The translations under genes and the position numbers were made by a program. A DNA stretch of 64,000 bases from Dermatemys mawii. Its lineage: Eukaryota; Chordata; Testudines; Dermatemydidae. Under the pieces are notes generated by a model, which was not told the origin of the DNA, did not search any database, and saw only the letters and a list, made by a program, of their open reading frames with translations. This document shows, piece by piece, positions 38,448-49,797 of the stretch. Position 1 is the stretch's first letter. The number at the start of each line of letters is the position of its first letter. The DNA lies in the NCBI GenBank assembly GCA_007922305.1, contig ML677334.1, positions 22,651,915 to 22,715,914 of the forward strand. Reading direction: 5' to 3'.

Positions 38448-38545
38448 TTTGAGCCACACAGAGCTGATCCGAGGAAGAGTTCTGAAGCTTGTCTCTCTCA
38501 CCAACAGAGTTGGTCCTGTAAAAGATATTACCTAACCCACCTTAT
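38448..38545 (+). repeat. Unclassified interspersed repeat, copy B
   Basis: The stretch gagctgatccgaggaagag ... gaagcttgtctctctcaccaac ... gtaaaagatattacctaaccc is the inverse of the repeat at 29522-29640. Confidence 0.6.
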
Positions 38546-38555
38546 CTCTCTATGT

Positions 38556-38776
38556 CAGTGGTTCTCAAACATTTGTGCTGGTGACCCCTTTCCAATAGCA
38601 AGCCTCTGGGTATGACCTCTCCCCCATAAATTAAATACACTTTTAAACATATTTAACACAATTATAAATGTTGGAGGCAAAGCGGGGTTTGGGGTGGAGG
38701 CTGACAGTTCACGACCCCCCATGTAATAACCTCACAACCGTCTGAGGTGTCCCGACCCCCAGTGTGAGAACCCCTG
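38556..38776. mobile_element. Non-autonomous hAT (Charlie-like) element
   Basis: Ends cagtggttctcaaac and tgtgagaacccctg are inverted. A perfect 8-bp duplication, ctctatgt, flanks it (38548-38555 and 38777-38784). It inserted at the edge of the repeat ending at 38545. Confidence 0.92.
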
Positions 38777-39928
38777 CTCTATGTATACTTCTGTTAAGCA
38801 AGGACAAGGATGTGGATGTGACTTCCACTCCATAGCCGAGGGGCTGTACCAAAGAAAGGCAAAAAGCTCTACCGACCACTTTGTGGAGCATGAGGAGAGA
38901 AAGCAGAAAGAGACTGGGAGGGGACTTGAAGTAATATTTTCATAGTATTGGCAAACCTTGGATTTGTTGTCAGACAGCTGCTTCTTCTGAAGCCTCCAAT
39001 TTTCTCCCAAAATCTCTTTTATTTTTAAGAACCTCAAAAGGGGGAGTGATGGATAGAATAGTCCATCCCCTTATTATTTTGTCCACCAATTAGGCCTAAT
39101 TTCTGACACCAATTTTGGTTCATTGATTTCCATTCCCACACTTCTCTTGTTTACCAGACATGAATTTAACACAGTCCTTAAGTTATATCAGTAGGTCTTT
39201 TTGTTGGGTCTAATTCAGTCTTTCTGTTTCTTTTTGCACCTTTTTTCAGCAACATTTATTGTTATATGCGATTGGAACATTTCATAAATTTTATATGCTC
39301 ACATATTATGAAGATACTAGCCCTTATTCAGGTCTATGTACAAAGTACACAGTCTATCCAATACTGTTTCTCTGTGTGTTTTGTAGATAACTGTTGAAAT
39401 TTAAGCAGGTCTTCAACCACTGGATACCCTGAAGTAAAGTATGCACTAACAATCTTTGAAAGAGCCTGGTAGATTGTGAGGTACTCAGCAGAGCTCTCTT
39501 TCAAAGCTTGTAGAGTCTAATCCCATATAATGCATACTTCATGGGAATATATTTTAAAAATAATTCGATCCTTGGATAGCACAAGGGACCTATTGACAGA
39601 AATGTTTATGGCCAAGAGTGTGCTACTGTTGAAATCTTTTAGACAGAAGATCAATATGTGGGCACAGCTTCAAAAGCTGATAATACTTTCTCTGGTCCCT
39701 AAGGAGAGCCGTTACAATTGTTTAGTGCAAGAACTGAAGGAGCATGTCTCTGGTGAGAAAAAGAGAAAATCAGGGTTAGCCGCTGTGAGCAAAGACTTTT
39801 CAGAGCACGATGAATAACTGGTTGTTTAGGTGTGGTTGTACACTTTGTTCTACAAGGCAGAAATTAATTGTATTGGCCTGCAAGTATACACCTGCTATCA
39901 TGTCACAGTCGCTTCCAATAGTTATGAG

Positions 39929-40538
39929 TAGCGCTGGTCAAAACTTGGGATTTCTGATTTACCAGAAAGTCTGACATTTCAAAGTTTGGTTTTGTTCCAA
40001 ATTCTGTCCAAATTGGACAGAAACCAAATTTTTCAAAATTTGTTTCAAACTCGAAATTCTGAAAAATATTTCTTTCCACAACATTGACCCATGGTGTTTC
40101 AGAAACAAAATGTGCTTCCCAGGACTGGCAGCTGCTGACTGAAATTGACATTCTTGTCAGTTTCACGGCTGCTAAAAGGTCAGTTTCAGTCAGTGGCTGC
40201 TTGGGCTCCACGGTTTGTGAATCCAAGGTAGGTCTGCAAAAAGCCCAGGAGTTGCAGGCTGTGGAAGCCTGTCCCAGGCCTCCAGGTTCCCAGCTGCCCA
40301 CCAGGGAGCCTGGAAGCCTTGAGAGCCTGGCCTCCTGTGAACTCGGGAACCTTTTTCCTGAGAACCCTAGCTAGTCCCTGATCTTCCAGGATTGCCAGGG
40401 CCCCTGGTACAGAGCCAGAAGCTGAACCACAGTTAGAACTAGGGTTTTCAGGCTCTCAGCTCTGTGGCTCATTTTGCATTTGACAAACTAGTATTTTCTG
40501 ACAAAACATTTTCACTGGAAAATTTCCCACCAGCTCTA
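39929..40538. mobile_element. Non-autonomous hAT element, 610 bp
   Basis: Ends tagcgctggtcaaaa and ttcccaccagctcta are inverted. Flanks gttatgag and gttctgag are an 8-bp duplication with one mismatch. Near the ends are A/T-rich palindromes (tttcaaaatttgtttcaaac; acaaaacattttcactgg). The body has no transposase frame. Confidence 0.85.
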
Positions 40539-40639
40539 GTTCTGAGTCTGGACAATATCATTTCAGTATGGGAATTTCTTTTATAATGCTGCCTTCAGAG
40601 CGGTAAACAAGTAGTGGCAGGAAGATGTTAATATTTTCC

Positions 40640-40905
40640 ATATATGTCAGGCCTTTTGTCCGAGGATCACAAAGCTCTTTATAAATGTGGGCATTATTTT
40701 ACAGAGGGGGAAAGTGATGCACAGGGAGATTATGACATTCCAAAGACCAACAATGAGTGTGTAGCTGAGTTGTGTATGGAATCTAGAATTTATTGTGGTT
40801 GTTTATTTTATTACAGTGGTGCCTAGGAGTTCCAATCATGGACCACAATCCCATTAAGCTAGGCGTTGTTCAAATATAGAACCACAAGACGATCCCTGCC
40901 CTACA
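40640..40905 (-). repeat. MIR-like CORE-SINE fragments, antisense
   Basis: The stretch ggatcacaaagctctttataa, attttacagagggggaaagtg and then the tail attacagtggtgcctaggag ... gatccctgccctacac is the antisense MIR-like repeat, perhaps two fragments end to end. Confidence 0.6.
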
Positions 40906-40972
40906 CACCTGACATTCATCAGTAGCTTGCAACATCCAGTCCCTGCTCTAACTTGTATACCATGTTGCCTCC

Positions 40973-41434
40973 TGTGGCAGGGCCGGGGTAAACCCCTTTA
41001 GACCCCTGCCAAAATGCTGACAGTAGCCTGTTTTCTGGCCAGGAGGCCAGGGGCAGAGATGCAGGGAGCCCAGCTGCAGGCTCTTACTCAGGCTGGCTCA
41101 GGGAAAGGCACTGAGCTAAGTGCTGGCAGCTGGGCTGAGGCACCAGGAGGACTATAAGAGCCCTGGGTAAATCCCAGTAGGGAGGCTAGGCTGAGAGGAG
41201 GTGGGAAGGCTGTGTTGCATCCCCCTTGGCAAGTAAGGAAGCCGCAAGGGACAGGAGACCCTGGAGAGGGTCTGGGGAGTCACTATCTGTTGGAGGATTT
41301 GGGGGACTGCATGAGCACTAAGAATAAACACACCTGGGAGAAATAGCACAGTGGTGTGAAGAACTTTTGATTTCACCAGCCCAAACACAGGGTGCAGGCA
41401 CCGGAGAGTGCAGACCTGTGTGGACCCTGTGACA
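40973..41434 (+). mobile_element. Solo LTR with perfect 5-bp duplication
   Basis: It starts TGTGGCAGGGCC and ends CCCTGTGACA, 462 bp, flanked on both sides by cctcc (40968-40972 and 41435-41439). A TATA box (actataagag, 41153-41157) precedes the poly(A) signal AATAAA (41323-41328) by about 170 bp, the normal U3-R-U5 order. No coding sequence adjoins it. The 5-bp duplication is compatible with a gypsy-type or some ERV elements; the family was not determined. Confidence 0.85.
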
Positions 41435-43521
41435 CCTCCAAATATATTGAACAAAATTTGCACTCATTGTATATAACCTGTTTTACAGGGGGGTTTTTAT
41501 GATTTCATTCTTAAAGAAAATCTCAGTCACGTGCAAAATAGTATTTGGTGATGTGGTATGTGTATAAAGTGTTGCTTTTCAGTCCTTTAGCTAGTTTGAC
41601 AGCCCATACTTAATATAAGGATAAAATACAAGCAGGGAATTGAATCAAAATGTGATGTTCTTTTGGATTCAGCCATTGCGCGGTATCTGTTTCTCTTTGA
41701 GAACATCTAGAAAAGACCACCCTAGTAGAAAGCAAAGCAGCCAAAATTAATGAGGGTGAAATTTTGCCAAGAAACTTGCATCTGGGCAATAAATTTGTTT
41801 GGAGTGAATTTGTCCAGCTGTAGTTTATACCCCTAATAAATGAGGTTCATAATTGAATTTCTGAACACTGCATTACCTACAAAACCCCAACAGCTACTTA
41901 TGTTGACAAAATGTTAGCAATGCAAAAGGAAATCAACAAACACATGCTGAAATAAAGCAACATCCAACCTCTTTGGCAAAATCTGGGGAAGTAAATGGGC
42001 AATATGCTCAGAAGATCAGCAAATTTGGGTTTTGTGAGATGAGTGGAATGTGCTTCCCCCATGTCATCCACTGGAGGTGTCCAACCCCCCAGACATACAA
42101 TTCTAAGCACTTAAAATTTGAGCATCCCAGCTGTTCATAATTTTAGCGTAAAATACAAAAAGAGAGGCAATTTCTAAGGTAGCTGGGACGTAGACCATAA
42201 AGAGCTTTGGGTTCAAAACCAATATCTTGCATTGCACATGGAACTGAGTGGAAACTTCAGTCAGATGATGAAGCTTGAGAAAGTTTAGTTTATGGCAATG
42301 GTAATTTATAGAAGTTAGAAAAGTTTTCTGAGATTTGGGTAGAATCCTAGTCGTTATTGAAGTCAGTGAGAATCTTGCCTCTGACTTCAATGAGACAGGG
42401 TTTCATCTTATGATTTTAGAGAAGGTGCTTTGGAGAAAAAAGGGAGGAAGTGGAGTCATGTAGGGATGTGGAAGATGGAAAAAATGAGAGTTTTGTGAAG
42501 AGAGAAATCCAGACATGGAAAAGGAAAAGGTAAAGAAGTGAAAGGGAATAAAAAGGATAGATTATTGGGTGGGAGGGAGAAGGGAATTTTCTCCTCTTCC
42601 CATTGCTGCCATCTTTTCCCCCTCTCGTCTCCTTTTCTATTCTTGTTATCTATTTCTTCCTGCCCAATAACTCCTATAGAAGCAAGACCTCTTTCCCAGT
42701 TGGCTATTTAGCCCATTGAAATATTGGCAATTAAGTATAATATGTGTTAATTACTTATTAGAAGATAGTTAATAGGAGTGATTATTTAAGAATAACACTC
42801 AAGGGAAACAGACTCTCCTTTTAGTGTATACAAGGCTATTTTGGTTAAGGAACAAAGATAAACATAAATGTTAAAAACTCAGTCAAAGTCTTTAAAGTTC
42901 TTTTACTGAGTTTTCAAGTGAAGCAAACAGAACAGATCAGTCTGACTCAGGAGACAAAGCTATGTTCTCAAAGCAGTTATTACAGTTAGAAATTATTTCA
43001 AATGTGAGGGTTTTTTTTAAACAGTTTCTTTCTCTCCTCAAAGAGAAGGCATAATTGAATGTTTACTTCTTTTCTGGAGTTTCTGAAGAGTGGATTATGT
43101 AGCATGCAGAGTCTGAAAGACACATCCCTGTTTAAGGAGGTAATTTAAACTGGATTGCACTCAGAAGCCTGATGCTTCAATTTAAAGGAGTTAGAAGATA
43201 ATATGAATAGTTCTGATTTTCCTTTTAAATGAAGAGATCAGTTCAGCAGAACTTTAATAAGTTTTCAGCATCAGTTGATTAACACTCCATTCATCTGATC
43301 TTATTATGGAATGCTTTTCTAACCCTGTTCCTATATTAGACTGGCAACTTCTGCTGTGTTGGCATTTCCATTATAGGATACTTTGTCCCCAAACCATAAT
43401 GGAGTTTTACCCTTATCAGAAATCCATTTTTTAAAACACTAGATAAAAGTAATTTCTTTCTGACATGGGTTAAACATACTTTGTCTGATCACTGTGGTCC
43501 TCATTTAAAATATGGATCTTA
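41435..43521. other. Intron stretch, mostly without features
   Basis: Contains one hairpin repeat (42341-42410) and a purine-rich tract near 42420-42590. No exon is seen. Confidence 0.5.
42341..42410. repeat. Hairpin repeat (attgaagtcagtgag / tgacttcaatgag)
   Basis: The segments attgaagtcagtgag and ctgacttcaatgag are inverted copies about 14 bp apart, within agaatcctagtcg ... acagggtttcatc. Confidence 0.65.
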
Positions 43522-44051
43522 GGACATGGCTACACTTGCAGATGTAGAGCGCTTTGAATTAAACCAACCTTCGGAGAGCATAATAGGTAGAGTGCTGCAG
43601 TCTGTCCGCATGGACAGCTGTAAGCACACTGGGTTGGCCACATTTGCAGCACTTGAAGTGGCATTGAGAGTGGTGCATTATGGGCAGCTGTCCCACAGAA
43701 CACATCTTCCCATTCTGGTGCTGTGGCTTGTGGGAAGTGAGCGGGGAGTGCAGGAGCATTCTGGGTCCTGTCCTAAAAGCCCGTGATGCATCGCTTCACA
43801 TCCAGCAATCCCTGTGCTTCCGTCCACATTTGGCACCATCTTTCAACAGTTTTTGTGCAGCGTGCTCTGTCTTCCCTTTTGGTCTGTGGGAATGGAGCCC
43901 GAACTGCTGAGGAATATGCTAATGAGTCTCACCAGCACATCACATTACTCTTAAGATCCAAACTGACACTGAGGAGGACTCCAATATCGACTCGAGTAAC
44001 TCATACAACACGAGATTGCTTATCTCATTCATGAATATGCTCTCCACCATG

Positions 44052-45134
44052 GTCCGCCGCTTTTCGGCTCAGGAAACAAGCACTGAGTGGTGGGATCACA
44101 TTGTCAGGCAAGTCTGGGATGATGAGCAGTAGCTGCAGAACTTTCAGATGAGAGAAGCCACTTTCATGGGACTGTTTGCTGAACTCGGCCCCACTCTGCA
44201 GTGCAAGGACGCAAGATTAAGAGCTGCCCTGCTGGTGGAGAAGTGGGTGGTATTGCAATCTGTCAACTGTCCCCAGTTTGGAGTGGGAAAGTCAACCATT
44301 GGAATCATGTTAATGCAAGTGTGCAGGGCCATTAATCACATCCTGCTCAGAAGAGCTGTGACTCTGGGTAACGTGCATGACATTGTGACTGGCTTTGCAC
44401 AAATGGGTTTTCCTAACTGCGGAGGAACAATAGATGAGATGCATATTCCTATTCTGGCACCAGACCACCTAGCCTCCAAGTACATTAATCAGAAGGGGTA
44501 TTTCTCTGTGGTTCTCCAGGCGCTTGTGGATCATCGTGGGCGTTTCATTGACATTAATGCCGGCTGACTTGGAAAGGTGCATGACGCACGTGTCTTTCAG
44601 AACACTGACCTGTTCAGGAAGCTGCAAACGGGAACTTTTTTCCCTGACCAGAAGATCACCTTAGGGGAAGCTGAAATGCCCATTGTGACCCTTGGAGGCC
44701 CTGCTTACCCTTTAATGCCGTGGCTCATGAAACCCTGCACAGGGAGCCTGGACAGCAGCCAGGAACAGTTCAACTACAGGCTGAGCCGGTGCAGAATGAC
44801 CGTGGAGTGTGCTATTGGCCCTTTAAAGAGCTGCTGGCACTTTCTATATGGGAAGCTGGACTTGGCCGAAGACAGCATCCCCGCGGTTATAGCCATGTGC
44901 TGTACCCTCCATAATATTTGTGAGGAGAAGGGTGAAAGTTTCACTCAGGCATGGAACTCAGAGGTTCAACACCTGGAGGCTGAATTTGCACAGTCAGTGA
45001 GCAGGGCTATTAGAGGGGCCCAGCATGGGGCTGCAAGGATTAGGGATTCCTTGGGGGAGCAATTTGAAGCTGAAAGCCCCAGTAAAATTGGTGTCCTGCA
45101 CAGGAGTGAAGTGCAGTGGTTCCAATGTAAGTAA
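44052..45134 (+). pseudogene. Harbinger transposase pseudogene (HARBI1-like DDE_Tnp_4)
   Basis: One frame reads from ETSTEWWDHIV through VGKSTIGIMLMQV, MGFPNCGGTIDEMHIPI, KGYFSVVLQALVDH, VHDARVFQNTDLF, YPLMPWLMKP, and RCRMTVECAIGPLK to LHNICEEKGESF. These are the family's usual landmarks. Two stops interrupt this single frame, TAG at 44130-44132 and TGA at 44565-44567, both at places where I expect tryptophan. The first catalytic aspartate (TIDEMH) and the glutamate (VECAIG) remain; the second, in the GD-x-AY box, reads GGPAY. The transposase is therefore inactive twice over. The true start is uncertain because the N-terminus is eroded. Confidence 0.88.
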
Positions 45135-45235
45135 GTATCTGTGTTTCCTGTGCTGATTTCCAGTGCCTGTCTTTTTCCTCGGCTAAGGTATCTTTTGTTT
45201 TATGCAATAATAAAGAATGTTTTCAAAGGCAAATA

Positions 45236-45770
45236 ATCCATTTATTGTAAAGAAACACAAATGCTTGGGAAACAGAAAGGGCAAGAGGGTGGGATGGAGA
45301 ACAGGACAATCACAGATTTCCTATGTCCTGTTTTCATTCTCAGCCTTCCTGTCTGGAGTGCTGTGCACTGAGTGCTGCACTTCAGGATGGCTATAAGGCA
45401 TATTGATGGGGGTTGAGTGCAGGGTTGAAGATCGTATTTTTCAGGGCTGGGTGATGAAGCTACAGGTGTTGGAGGCAGCTGGTGGTGAAAAGAACCTTGA
45501 TGTTGGGGAAAGTGGATTAAAGGTGACATGGGGGCACAAGGGAAAGAGTTTGGAGGCAAGGGCTGCAGGGAGGAGCGAGTGCAGTAGTGCTCTGCATGGC
45601 AACGAGCACCTGGATTGAGTCTGCTTGGCGCTCCATTATGTTTATTGGCCAATCTGTGCTTTGCTGCTAGAGCTTCGCGCTTTTGTGCCAGCGCACCACG
45701 TTCTGTTGGCGGATCCTCCTTTCACTCTCCCTCCACTCTATACTTTTAGATTCTTGTTAAGGGACTGCTG
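45236..45770 (-). pseudogene. Harbinger second ORF remnant (SANT/Myb-like protein, C-terminal part)
   Basis: A minus-strand open stretch (45242-45652) rich in proline and serine, with HHQLPPTPVASSPSPEKYD and MKTGHRKSVIV, lies tail to tail with the transposase; a frame further upstream reads ERQADSIQVLVAMQS near 45600. The position and composition match the C-terminal part of the DNA-binding partner that PIF/Harbinger elements carry. The SANT domain itself is not intact, and frameshifts and stops break it. Confidence 0.6.
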
Positions 45771-46328
45771 TATTGTTTCATGCTGAGCAAACAGGAAGGG
45801 GATTTTCAAAAATTCCCATAGAATGTAAAGGGCGGGTCTGATGGTTGGTCACCTAAGGATAGAGCAGTAGAGTTCAAACTGATGACCAGAGTTACTAGAA
45901 CAGGCATTGTGGGACACTTCTGGAGGCTGATCAGAGCTCATTAACAGACCAGGGTATCCACACTGGCGCAGCGACGCTTCAGTGGAGGTGCAGCATGCAT
46001 TTTTCCACTCGCTGAGGTGGATTACCAGGAGTGCTCTAGCCACAGAGTCAGAGTGTTCTACGTGTGTTGCCTGTGTGAGCGCGTCATGAGTTAGAGAGCG
46101 CATGGCTGCTTTAATGTGCTCTGATTCACAAGTGTTGCCATGTCCATAGTCCATACTGACTAACCAAACACTGTTTAACTCTTGTTTTCAGAAACAAAAC
46201 AAGTGTTTGTGTCCACAGATTTGTGTTTGAAAATACATTTGAGTAATCTTCATCCTAAATTAATAAAGATTTGTAATGAAGAATTTCTTGGTGTCGTTTG
46301 AGTGGTTGTGGGGGGGATTTAATATATA

Positions 46329-46518
46329 CACTGCTACCTCAATATAGCATGGTCTGATATAAGGCAAAATCTGATGTAACGCGGTAAAGGAGCTCTCCAG
46401 GGGCGTGGCTGCGTGCTCTGGTGGATCAGCGTGTCTGGCTTCGATATAACACGGTTTCACCTATAATGCGGTATGATTTTTTGGCTCCCAAGGACAGCGT
46501 TATATCGAGGTAGCAGTG
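46329..46518. mobile_element. TcMar-Tigger-type short element
   Basis: Ends cactgctacctcaatata and tatatcgaggtagcagtg are inverted, with TA on both sides (46327-46328 and 46519-46520). Both ends carry the acctcgatataac type of sequence of Tigger/pogo relatives. The 190-bp body has no coding capacity. Confidence 0.88.
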
Positions 46519-47045
46519 TATGATGAATTTATCAGTGAGAACTGAGAACCCAGGATGGGAGATTGACCATGTCGCTGGAGAGAAGGGCTCCTTTAAAACG
46601 ATGTGTATGGGGCAAGGAAACTTTCAGGGATGCTCCTCTGCTGAGTGATCAAATCTTTTCACATGAAGCATCAAGAGCCTGGCAGCCTGAAAAACTTTGA
46701 GAGCCAGCTGGAGAAAGCGTGAACATCTGTTAAAGCTGTCTCCATTGGCCCGCGACCTTTTAAACAGAGAAATTATTATTGCTTCCCCAGCTCCCCAGTT
46801 CCCTTAAACCTGTTGCCTGACCAGATTCATTCGTGAGCCCTTAGCTTGTCTCCATCCCAGCTTCAAGACTGTGGCAGTCACTTCCAGCTCCCTTGTCACT
46901 TTCTCTTGCCCACTTGCCCCAAGCAGTTAATTTTTTGTCAGTATAGATGCTTAATTTTTATTCATGTACATTTTATACATATAAATTCTGTAGTAATAAC
47001 TGTTGTACTTGCACAAAATATGTGTGTTAAAAATGTATATGCATT

Positions 47046-47198
47046 GACCCTGATTCAAGCACTTAAGCATGTATTTTAAGCATATTAGCAATCCTGTTCA
47101 GCGAGCATTTAAGTATATGCTCTAGTCCCTGTGACTGCACTGGGACTATTCATATGCTTAATGTTAAGCACATGCTTAAATGTTTTTCTGACTAGGTG
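47046..47198. repeat. Hairpin repeat (cttaagcatgg family), copy 2
   Basis: Outer arms gattcaagcacttaagcat and atgcttaaatgtttttctgac pair around ctgtgactgcactgggac. The inner arms (taagcatatta, catatgcttaatg) also pair. Confidence 0.65.
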
Positions 47199-47947
47199 CC
47201 TTATAATTTACAAGTAGTAAACAAGACAGCAGGGAAGGGATACAGCAGGAGGAGTGTGTTCGAAGGGCCATAGGGATTTGACAAGTTCTGTAGCGTAGCC
47301 AACTGAGGAGAACCCTGTGTATGCCTCCTAAAATTCAGAAAGTCTTCAGGAAAGCAGTTTCCCTCCTGTGGACTTCCTAGTGTTCAGGAGACCCCAAAGA
47401 CAAGATCTTGGAGCAGGTCCTGATGGATAGGTCAGCCATTAAAGTGCTGAGCTTGCAAGGTAGTTGCTTGGATGAAGAATGCTTTCTCAGTTGGCTACCA
47501 AATGCGCATACTGAAGAAATGTGAAATGGAGCCCATTCCATCTAAAAAAATAAATGACATGAAAACACAATATTCACTGTAAAAATGCAGTGTATGACAA
47601 ATTAATTTGTCAAAGAATTATTACATTTTGAGAATAAAAAGAAATGGTTTTTAAAATTGTTCATAAATCAAAATATGCACATTAGTAACATTTAAAAACA
47701 CTCTAGATCAAGACCTGCTTCTGCTAAAATGTTGCATGTCAAAAACATACACAGTCATCAGTTCCGTTTGTCATCAGATTAATTGGTCACGTTTGTTAGT
47801 TCTGTCTGCTCCAACAAGCAGTAATGAAATAGTTAACATTGTTGGCCTTTAAATTGGCATCTTTAGGTTTCAGAGTTATCTCCTTTATTGAGACAAGCAG
47901 TGGCAGTTCATACCTCTCAGATTTATTGCCTTAGGCAGTCTATTTCT

Positions 47948-48010
47948 CTTTTTATTACATATTAAGTAGTGCTCTGGGGGTAAATCAAGGCCCCATTGTA
48001 CTAGGCACTG
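47948..48010 (-). repeat. MIR-like CORE-SINE tail fragment, antisense
   Basis: The stretch aatcaaggccccattgtactaggcactgtacaatg is the antisense tail of the repeat seen at 24720-24790. Confidence 0.55.
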
Positions 48011-48021
48011 TACAATGATAT

Positions 48022-48092
48022 GGTGTAAAATCCTGGCCTTTTTGAAGTCAGTGGGAGTTTTGTCATTGACTTGAGTATGGCTGGGGTTTTAC
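48022..48092. repeat. Hairpin repeat (ggtgtaaaatcctggcc family)
   Basis: Outer arms ggtgtaaaatcctggcc and ggctggggttttacc, and inner arms ttgaagtcagtgggag and cattgacttgagtat, are inverted copies. It directly follows the MIR tail. Confidence 0.7.
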
Positions 48093-49571
48093 CTGTGATC
48101 CCTGACCAAAAAAGTTTATCATCGAAGAAGGCAAGTGACAAGACAGCAAAGGGATACAGTTCAGGAAGGCCACACTGTATAACACTGATCTTCTTCACAT
48201 CTGTAAGGACTACAAACATAATTATTTTTAAATTAATGCTTGGATTCTGGAGCATCTGTCTACTGAGATAGATTTCTCAGTTTTTTTAATACTTCTAATT
48301 TTTAAACTAATTGAAATTCTTACATGAAAATTCTCCAAAAAATTATTCTACACCAAAAGAATAAGTGCTTTACATTTGGGGAGGGCACACTATCATGTTC
48401 AAAGCAGAGAAGCTTAAAACCTTGTGCTAAGCACAAACCCCAGTGCAACTTTATGAAGTCGCTATTGTGTCTTCGTAATTAACACAGTCGTCTGTAGTGG
48501 TTTCCAAATGACTTAGCAACAGCCTTAGCTTTTAGTTTCCTTTATTTTTTCAGGAAGAGGTATTTTTAAAAAATAAGTCACTTGGTGACATTTGTGTCTT
48601 TGTGTCTGCCCTTTATCTGATAGAAAAATTGGTGTAACCAGACTTACAAAATCCAGCATTTAATTCTTGTATATGCAGACTGCTTCTTATCTTCTTTGCT
48701 TTCAAAGAACCTGAATGTATACTTCACTCTATACCTGAGAACATCCTACGAAGGATAGTGCAGGGTATTTACAGTTCTGACTGTATGGATCGGGGTAATC
48801 AGTTATTTTTTGCCAAGGTCCAGATTTCTTGCTCAAGGTCTTGTGAAGGTACAGACTCCAGAGAAAATAAGTTAAAAAAAATAATGGTAATAAGTAAATT
48901 AAAAGATGTTGTGGTCTGTTCAAAAGTGTCTGGCAGTCCGGGTTTGGTCCACAGTCTGCCTATTGACTATCCTTGCTATAGATTATTCTTTATAAAGTGG
49001 ATTAACCTCTCACTGCATTTATCTGGAAAGTGCAGTGTGAGCCAGTTGATAACACAAATAAAGCTCACCGGAGTCCTGCTGAGGGATTCAGTATTCTAAG
49101 TAACATAAGGAGGTTCAGGTTAATTAAAAGAAAAATCAAAACAATGACTGTACTTCTTTTCTAATTCTTGTTATGTCTGCCATCAAGAAGCCAGGACTAC
49201 GTGATGTTCCTCTTCTCCACTAATGGGGACAGTGCACCTCTAGGCGGTAGCAATTGCCCTAATTACAGGAGGGCTCCCATGAGCTCCCTGCTGGAGTTTT
49301 CTTCCATGGATGGTTATAGGGATAGAAATCAGGAAACAGAATTCTATAACCAGCTTGCTGTTGAACTGGGGCACATTTCTTAGGCCAAAGTTTTCAAAAA
49401 CAGAAGCTTAAATACACATTTAGGCAATTGCTTGATTGTTTAAAAGGACTGAGCTTCACTGGGAGTTGTGGGGAACTTAGCACTGTTGAAAATCAGGCAG
49501 ATGTCTATATGTGGATTTTGGGGTCTAACTTTAGGCTCTTTTTTAAAAAAAGACTTACTCTAATATCTTTG

Positions 49572-49636
49572 ACATTAGCAGCCGTGTTAGTCTGTATCCG
49601 TAAATAAGAAGAGGAAGGTGCCACAAGTCTTCCTTA
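49572..49636 (+). mobile_element. Fold-back cryptodire tRNA-SINE insertion (third, short)
   Basis: The SINE head (agcagccgtgttagtctgta) runs to aagaagagg, then jumps to an inverted body piece (aaggtgccacaagtcttcc). A perfect 13-bp duplication, tctaatatctttg, lies on both sides (49559-49571 and 49637-49649). It is the shortest of the three fold-back insertions. Confidence 0.82.
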
Positions 49637-49651
49637 TCTAATATCTTTGTG

Positions 49652-49797
49652 CCTCAATGTAGGCTACTATAAATAATGAAGATAAGAATAGTCACTTTCT
49701 TGACAGAGGTCTTGTGTCATCAACATCTGTAAAAAATCTATGAGATCCTCACATACATAGTGCTATATAAGTACAAAGAATTATTTATTATTATTTA
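49652..49797 (+). repeat. MIR-like CORE-SINE 3' part, sense
   Basis: gcctcaatgtaggctactata ... gatcctcacatacatagtgc ... tgctatataagtacaaag, then a TTATTATT run. It is diverged. Confidence 0.45.

Larger units (their letters stand above)
43522..46145 (+). mobile_element. PIF/Harbinger DNA transposon, inactive
   Basis: Ends ggacatggctacactt and agtgttgccatgtcc are inverted. The flanking triplets are tta on the left and ata on the right, consistent with a mutated TTA duplication. It carries two convergent coding remnants, a DDE transposase on plus and a SANT/Myb-like partner on minus, the normal two-gene plan of this superfamily. The length, 2.6 kb, suits a nearly complete copy. Confidence 0.88.

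Noticed and set aside
39530..39817. A 95-codon frame with a basic C-terminal part
   Set aside because: No recognised domain, no splice signals that fit, no supporting neighbour; likely chance. A codon-conservation test across turtles would decide.
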